In this document: piece by piece, positions 60,508 through 64,000 of the stretch | Numbering within the stretch: position 1 is the first letter of the stretch | Layout: each line of letters begins with the position of its first letter | Assembly (NCBI RefSeq): GCF_034427655.1 | Contig: NZ_JAXOFX010000001.1 | Location: 62,001-126,000 of the forward strand | Origin: Robertmurraya_A mangrovi | GTDB lineage: Bacteria > Bacillota > Bacilli > Bacillales > Cytobacillaceae | Length of the DNA stretch: 64,000 nucleotides | Direction: 5' to 3' | Made by a program: the position numbers and the translations under genes | The notes under the pieces: model-generated | The model's database searches: none | Told to the model about the DNA's origin: nothing | Seen by the model: the letters and a program-made list of their open reading frames with translations, nothing else

Positions 60508-61380
60508 TTGGTAAAATTAATTGCCATAGATCTTGATGGAACTTTATTAAATAATGAAAATAAAATTAGTACAGACAATTTAGATGCCATAAAGCATGCT
60601 ATAACCAACGGAATAAAGGTTGTAATTGCGACCGGGAGAGCGCATTTTGATGTTCAAACGATTTTTAAAGATACGGGGATTAGTACTTGGATTATTGCTG
60701 CGAATGGAGCGACTATTCATAATCCAGAGGGCGAGCTTGTACACGCTGTTCCAATTGAAAAGAATCTTGCTATTCCGATTTTAAAATGGCTGGAAGAAGA
60801 AGAGTTTTATTATGAGGTTTTTAGTAATGAGGCCATCCTAACACCTCAAAATGGCAGGGAACTTTTAGCAATAGAGATGGATCGGATAAAAAGTGCGAAT
60901 CCGCATGCAGATATTGATAAATTACGAATGGCTGCAAAGAAACAATTCAGTCAAACAGGATTTCGTTTTATTGAATCTTATCAAGTTATTGAAGAAAGTA
61001 AATGGGATATCTATAATATTTTGGCTTTCTCTTTCCATGAAGAAAAACTTGAAAAAGGTTGGGGGATGTTTAAAGGTTCTGAAGGGTTGACGATTGTTAC
61101 TTCAGCCAATCACAACTTTGAGCTTGAACATCATGATGCCTCTAAAGGAAATGCCATTCAGAAATTAGCTAAACAGTGGAACATAGATCTTTCAGAAGTA
61201 GCCGCTATTGGTGATAGTATGAATGACATGTCCATGTTGAAAGTGGTAGGAAGAAGTGTAGCAATGGGGAATGCTCGAAAAGAAGTGAAAGAGATTTGTA
61301 AAGAAATCACATTAACTAATGATGAAAATGGGGTAGCGCATTTTATAAATAGCGTAACTACGAGGGTAAAAACCATCTAA
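60508..61380 (+). CDS. HAD-superfamily Cof-type phosphatase
   Basis: This 290-residue cytoplasmic HAD phosphatase (Cof subfamily, cap type C2) has motif I IDLDGTLLNNENKIS, motif II VIATGRAHFD, the Lys/motif III region around HHDASKGNAIQKLAK and motif IV AIGDSMNDMSML. Start is TTG at 60508 after AAGGGAGTG. It likely dephosphorylates sugar phosphates or flavin/PLP-type metabolites. Pairing with a DeoR sensor favours a sugar phosphate. All catalytic Asp residues are present. Confidence 0.88.
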   Translation: MVKLIAIDLDGTLLNNENKISTDNLDAIKHAITNGIKVVIATGRAHFDVQTIFKDTGISTWIIAANGATIHNPEGELVHAVPIEKNLAIPILKWLEEEEFYYEVFSNEAILTPQNGRELLAIEMDRIKSANPHADIDKLRMAAKKQFSQTGFRFIESYQVIEESKWDIYNILAFSFHEEKLEKGWGMFKGSEGLTIVTSANHNFELEHHDASKGNAIQKLAKQWNIDLSEVAAIGDSMNDMSMLKVVGRSVAMGNARKEVKEICKEITLTNDENGVAHFINSVTTRVKTI

Positions 61381-61451
61381 AATAACTAATAATAGATTGG
61401 CGTAACTTTTCCATTAGCGATAAGGCGTTACAATTCTTTTTATTATAAAAG

Positions 61452-61489
61452 AAGACTGATTTCTCTTAAATTGGGAAACCAGTCTTTTT
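61452..61489. terminator. Bidirectional terminator after the HAD gene
   Basis: AAGACTGATTTC and GGAAACCAGTCTT pair with one mismatch, with T-rich flanks on both strands. It serves the HAD gene and the convergent gene at 61500. Confidence 0.8.
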
Positions 61490-61499
61490 ACATTTACAC

Positions 61500-61970
61500 T
61501 TATTTTCTTGTAAAACCTTCTTCTTCTAAATACTGTAAAGCCTCCATGTATGAAGAAAAGACATTCTCTAAATTTAGTCCAGAATAAATATTCCATGTAT
61601 CTTCTTCACTAATTAGGATCAGGGTTTGGTTTTCTTCGTTTACCCATCGTTCTTCATCTGCATCTCCAATGATTGCTTCTTCCGCTGCTGGACGAGGGGA
61701 AAGAGATTCAATTGATTTTTCGATGATAGAACGTAATTCCTTCTCGGAGAAATCTCTAATATTAACAAACCCTTTTGCATCTGGTTCATATTCTTCTAAA
61801 TATTCAGCGTATACAAATCCGTTTCCATTTGGATGAAGATGATAGACTACATTTTTCTTTTCCGTGACACTTTCTTCATAATGAAAGTTGATTCTACCTA
61901 ATGAAACGTCTTTCCTTTGAAGCTGTGGAAAAGATTCAATAATCGCTAATTTTTGTTCAAAAGTTAACAT
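61500..61970 (-). CDS. Conserved-looking hypothetical protein
   Basis: This 156-residue, acidic, soluble protein begins MLTFEQKLAIIESFPQLQRK and contains NVVYHLHPNGNGFVYAEYLE, an acidic linker (IIGDADEERW) and a C-terminal SYMEALQYLEEEG. No catalytic motif, signal or membrane segment is present. GGAGGCCAT precedes the ATG. It is divergent from addB. I do not recognise the family. The composition and ribosome site indicate a genuine gene; B. subtilis has unrelated genes (yhjR) before addB. Confidence 0.65.
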   Translation of the reverse strand: MLTFEQKLAIIESFPQLQRKDVSLGRINFHYEESVTEKKNVVYHLHPNGNGFVYAEYLEEYEPDAKGFVNIRDFSEKELRSIIEKSIESLSPRPAAEEAIIGDADEERWVNEENQTLILISEEDTWNIYSGLNLENVFSSYMEALQYLEEEGFTRK

Positions 61971-62170
61971 ATGGCCTCCAAAAAATAAGTAATTCTAATT
62001 TCTAGTTTATCTTTATATGTACAGATTATCCCATTATAGCATAGTAAAGGGGGACAGTCCCTCTTTATTCAACTAAAGCCCCCCAGAATGTAACAAAGCC
62101 TGATTGAATAATTTTGCTCCCTGATGTGTTAATATGTTTAAAAGGAAGTTCGATTGGAGGAGGTATAAAA

Positions 62171-64000
62171 ATGTCTGTTCGATTGATTGTAGGACGTTCT
62201 GGATCAGGAAAGACGTCCTTTTGTGTGAACGAGATGCAGGAAAAAATGTTACAAGCCCCTGTTAGGGATCCCATCATCTATTTAGTTCCAGACCAAATGA
62301 CATTTTTATCAGAATATAAATTAATTACAAGCCCCGGACTAAGTGGGATGATACGTACTCAAGTATACAGTTTTACCCGACTCGCTTGGAGAATTCTGCA
62401 AGAAACGGGTGGGATGAGTCGTTATCATTTAAATAGTGTTGGAATAAGCATGTTGATTAGAAAAATTGTTGAAGATAAAAAGGATGAATTAAGGCTTTTT
62501 CAACGTGCCGCAGATAAAAACGGTTTTATCCAGCAGATGGAACAAATGCTAACGGAATTTAAACGTTACTGTGTAAAACCAGAAGAATTAATGGAAAAAC
62601 GAGAAGGTTTTTTTGGAAGTGAAGGAAACGACAAGGTTTTGCATGACAAGCTTCATGACCTTGAATTAATTTATAAAAATTTTGAAGATGCCCTATTTGG
62701 TAAATACATTGACTCAGAGGATTACTTCCGTCTATTAACCGAAAAGGCAGCACTCTCAGAGTATTTAAAAAATGCAGAAGTTTATATAGACGGTTTTTAT
62801 AGTTTTACACCTCAAGAATATATGATTGTTGAACAATTGATGAAAGTCTGTAAAAAGGTAACCATTACTTTTACGTTAGATACCCCGTTTAAACATGAAT
62901 CACCTGATGAACTTCATCTCTTCCGTATGTCAGGGGAAAATTACCAAACCATTTACGAAATTGCTAAGTTGGCTGGCAAGCAAGTAGAAGAGGTACTTTT
63001 AAAGGACCAATTGCGGTATACACATCACTCTTTAACACATTTAGAGAGTTACTTCGATAGCAGACCTGCATTTCCATACGAAGATGGGGCCGTAGTTACT
63101 ATTGCACAAGCAGTGAATCGTAGAGCAGAGATTGAAGGAATCGCCAGAGAGATCCTTCAACTAGTACGAGAACAAAATTATCGTTTTCGCGATATTGCCT
63201 TGCTCATGAGAAATGGAAATGAATATCGAGATATTATTGAAACCGTTTTTCATGATTACGATATTCCATTCTTTATTGACCAGAAACGAACGATGTTAAA
63301 TCACCCCTTAGTGGAGCTAATTCGCTCAAGTCTAGAGATTATTAATGGCAACTGGAGATATGAGCCTGTCTTTCGTGCGGTGAAAACAGAACTGCTCTAC
63401 CCGCTCAAGATGAACCCTTTACGAATACGAGAAAAAATGGATCGTTTAGAAAATTTTGTTTTAGCATATGGTGTTCAAGGAAACAAGTGGACGAAAAAGG
63501 ATCGCTGGATATATCGAAGGTTTAGAGGGTTAGAGCTAGAAAATGTTGTACAAACAGACTCTGAAAAGCAAGTTGAACAAGAGCTGAATGAATTAAGGTT
63601 AATGATTACGGCTCCTATTTTACGTTTATCAAGAAGATTAAAGAAAGCGGAGAATGGAAGACACCTATGTGAAGCTGTTTTCTTGTTTATCGAGGAATTA
63701 GACATTCCTGTTAAGCTTGAAAAATGGAAACTCGAGGCTGAAGAACAAGGAAATCTTGTCCAAGCGAGAGAACATGATCAAGCGTGGAATGCCATTATGG
63801 AATTATTAGATCAGTTCGTTGAGATGTTGGGAGAAGAACAGGTTTCACTCAAGCAATTTGCTTCTATATTAGATGCAGGGATGGAGTCTCTTAAGTTCTC
63901 CCTAGTTCCACCAGCATTAGATCAAGTTTTGGCAGCTGACCTAGAAAAATCACGTTTATCAGATGTAAAAGCTGCCTTTGTTATCGGCTTAAATGAAGGC
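62171..64000 (+). CDS. addB: AddB, ATP-dependent helicase/nuclease subunit B (5' part)
   Basis: AddB with AddA processes double-strand DNA breaks and loads RecA, the Gram-positive counterpart of RecBCD. Only the first 610 codons are in the window; the frame is open to the right edge. The N-terminus MSVRLIVGRSGSGKTSF carries the Walker A motif (8-16), followed by PDQMTFLSEYKL and TQVYSFTRLAWRIL typical of AddB. GATTGGAGGAGG gives a strong ribosome site. The C-terminal nuclease domain and iron-sulphur cysteines lie outside. addA is expected to follow. Confidence 0.95.
   Translation, partial: MSVRLIVGRSGSGKTSFCVNEMQEKMLQAPVRDPIIYLVPDQMTFLSEYKLITSPGLSGMIRTQVYSFTRLAWRILQETGGMSRYHLNSVGISMLIRKIVEDKKDELRLFQRAADKNGFIQQMEQMLTEFKRYCVKPEELMEKREGFFGSEGNDKVLHDKLHDLELIYKNFEDALFGKYIDSEDYFRLLTEKAALSEYLKNAEVYIDGFYSFTPQEYMIVEQLMKVCKKVTITFTLDTPFKHESPDELHLFRMSGENYQTIYEIAKLAGKQVEEVLLKDQLRYTHHSLTHLESYFDSRPAFPYEDGAVVTIAQAVNRRAEIEGIAREILQLVREQNYRFRDIALLMRNGNEYRDIIETVFHDYDIPFFIDQKRTMLNHPLVELIRSSLEIINGNWRYEPVFRAVKTELLYPLKMNPLRIREKMDRLENFVLAYGVQGNKWTKKDRWIYRRFRGLELENVVQTDSEKQVEQELNELRLMITAPILRLSRRLKKAENGRHLCEAVFLFIEELDIPVKLEKWKLEAEEQGNLVQAREHDQAWNAIMELLDQFVEMLGEEQVSLKQFASILDAGMESLKFSLVPPALDQVLAADLEKSRLSDVKAAFVIGLNEG

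Noticed and set aside
62046..62066. Hairpin AAAGGGGGA/TCCCTCTTT upstream of addB
   Set aside because: A 9-bp stem with a 3-nt loop but no U-run; it may be a small dispersed repeat or chance, and no role can be supported.

Overview
The window is low-GC DNA from a spore-forming member of the Bacillaceae. The evidence is gene content and order. From yhaN through prsA, hpr, trpP, serC, hit, ecsABC, hemEHY, yhfH, yhfI, lplJ, lcfB, yhfN, yhzC, comK, yhjD, yhjE, a type I signal peptidase and addB it follows the chromosome of Bacillus subtilis and its relatives. Sporulation genes (yhaL, an H-type SASP gene, a sigma-G-like promoter) support this. The genus cannot be fixed from the sequence alone. Several B. 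subtilis neighbours are missing (pbpF, aprE, liaIH) and other genes take their places.

Layout. 1-8.1 kb: RNA and protein quality control and regulation (yhaN 3' end, yhaM, yhaL, prsA, yhaJ, yhaI, hpr, yhaH, trpP with a TRAP-type leader, serC). 8.2-10.2 kb: a palindromic repeat, an orphan 55-residue peptide gene, sspH, hit, and a roughly 400-nt RNA gene inferred upstream of hit with a sigma-G-like promoter, a 5'-3' closing helix and a terminator. 10.2-19.2 kb: ecsABC, an M20 amidohydrolase, a PAP2 phosphatase, an S33 peptidase, liaFSR and hmoB. 19.5-25.5 kb: haem synthesis hemEHY, yhfH, yhfI, lplJ. 25.9-34.4 kb: lcfB with a FadR operator, an EamA-like exporter, an enoyl-CoA hydratase, a TrpXYZ-type ABC operon, and an XRE-cupin regulator next to azlCD. 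34.6-42.6 kb: yhfN, yhzC, comK, yhjD, an S9 peptidase, an LCP protein, yhjE, sipV.

42.7-58.4 kb is an accessory block lying between sipV and addB. It starts with a very large MalT-like/BTAD regulator, followed by a Liv-type ABC transporter, a 59-residue protein, an unusual KAS-III-like enzyme, a hydrolase, an SDR, a thiolase, a dicarboxylate/glutamate symporter with a cre site, and an acyl-CoA synthetase. The promoters of the transporter operon and of the synthetase share TGTAAC direct repeats with 11-bp period, each 10 nt before a -10 box. This suggests that the large regulator controls both units and that the block imports an acid and processes it as a CoA thioester. 58.4-64 kb: an MFS transporter, a DeoR-HAD pair, a hypothetical gene and the 5' part of addB.

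Two further repeat types stand out. One is a roughly 150-bp GC-rich palindrome (two full copies, three deletion derivatives). The other is two intergenic arrays of six TTTTCGCAAAA-like cores spaced 20 bp apart, in opposite orientations.
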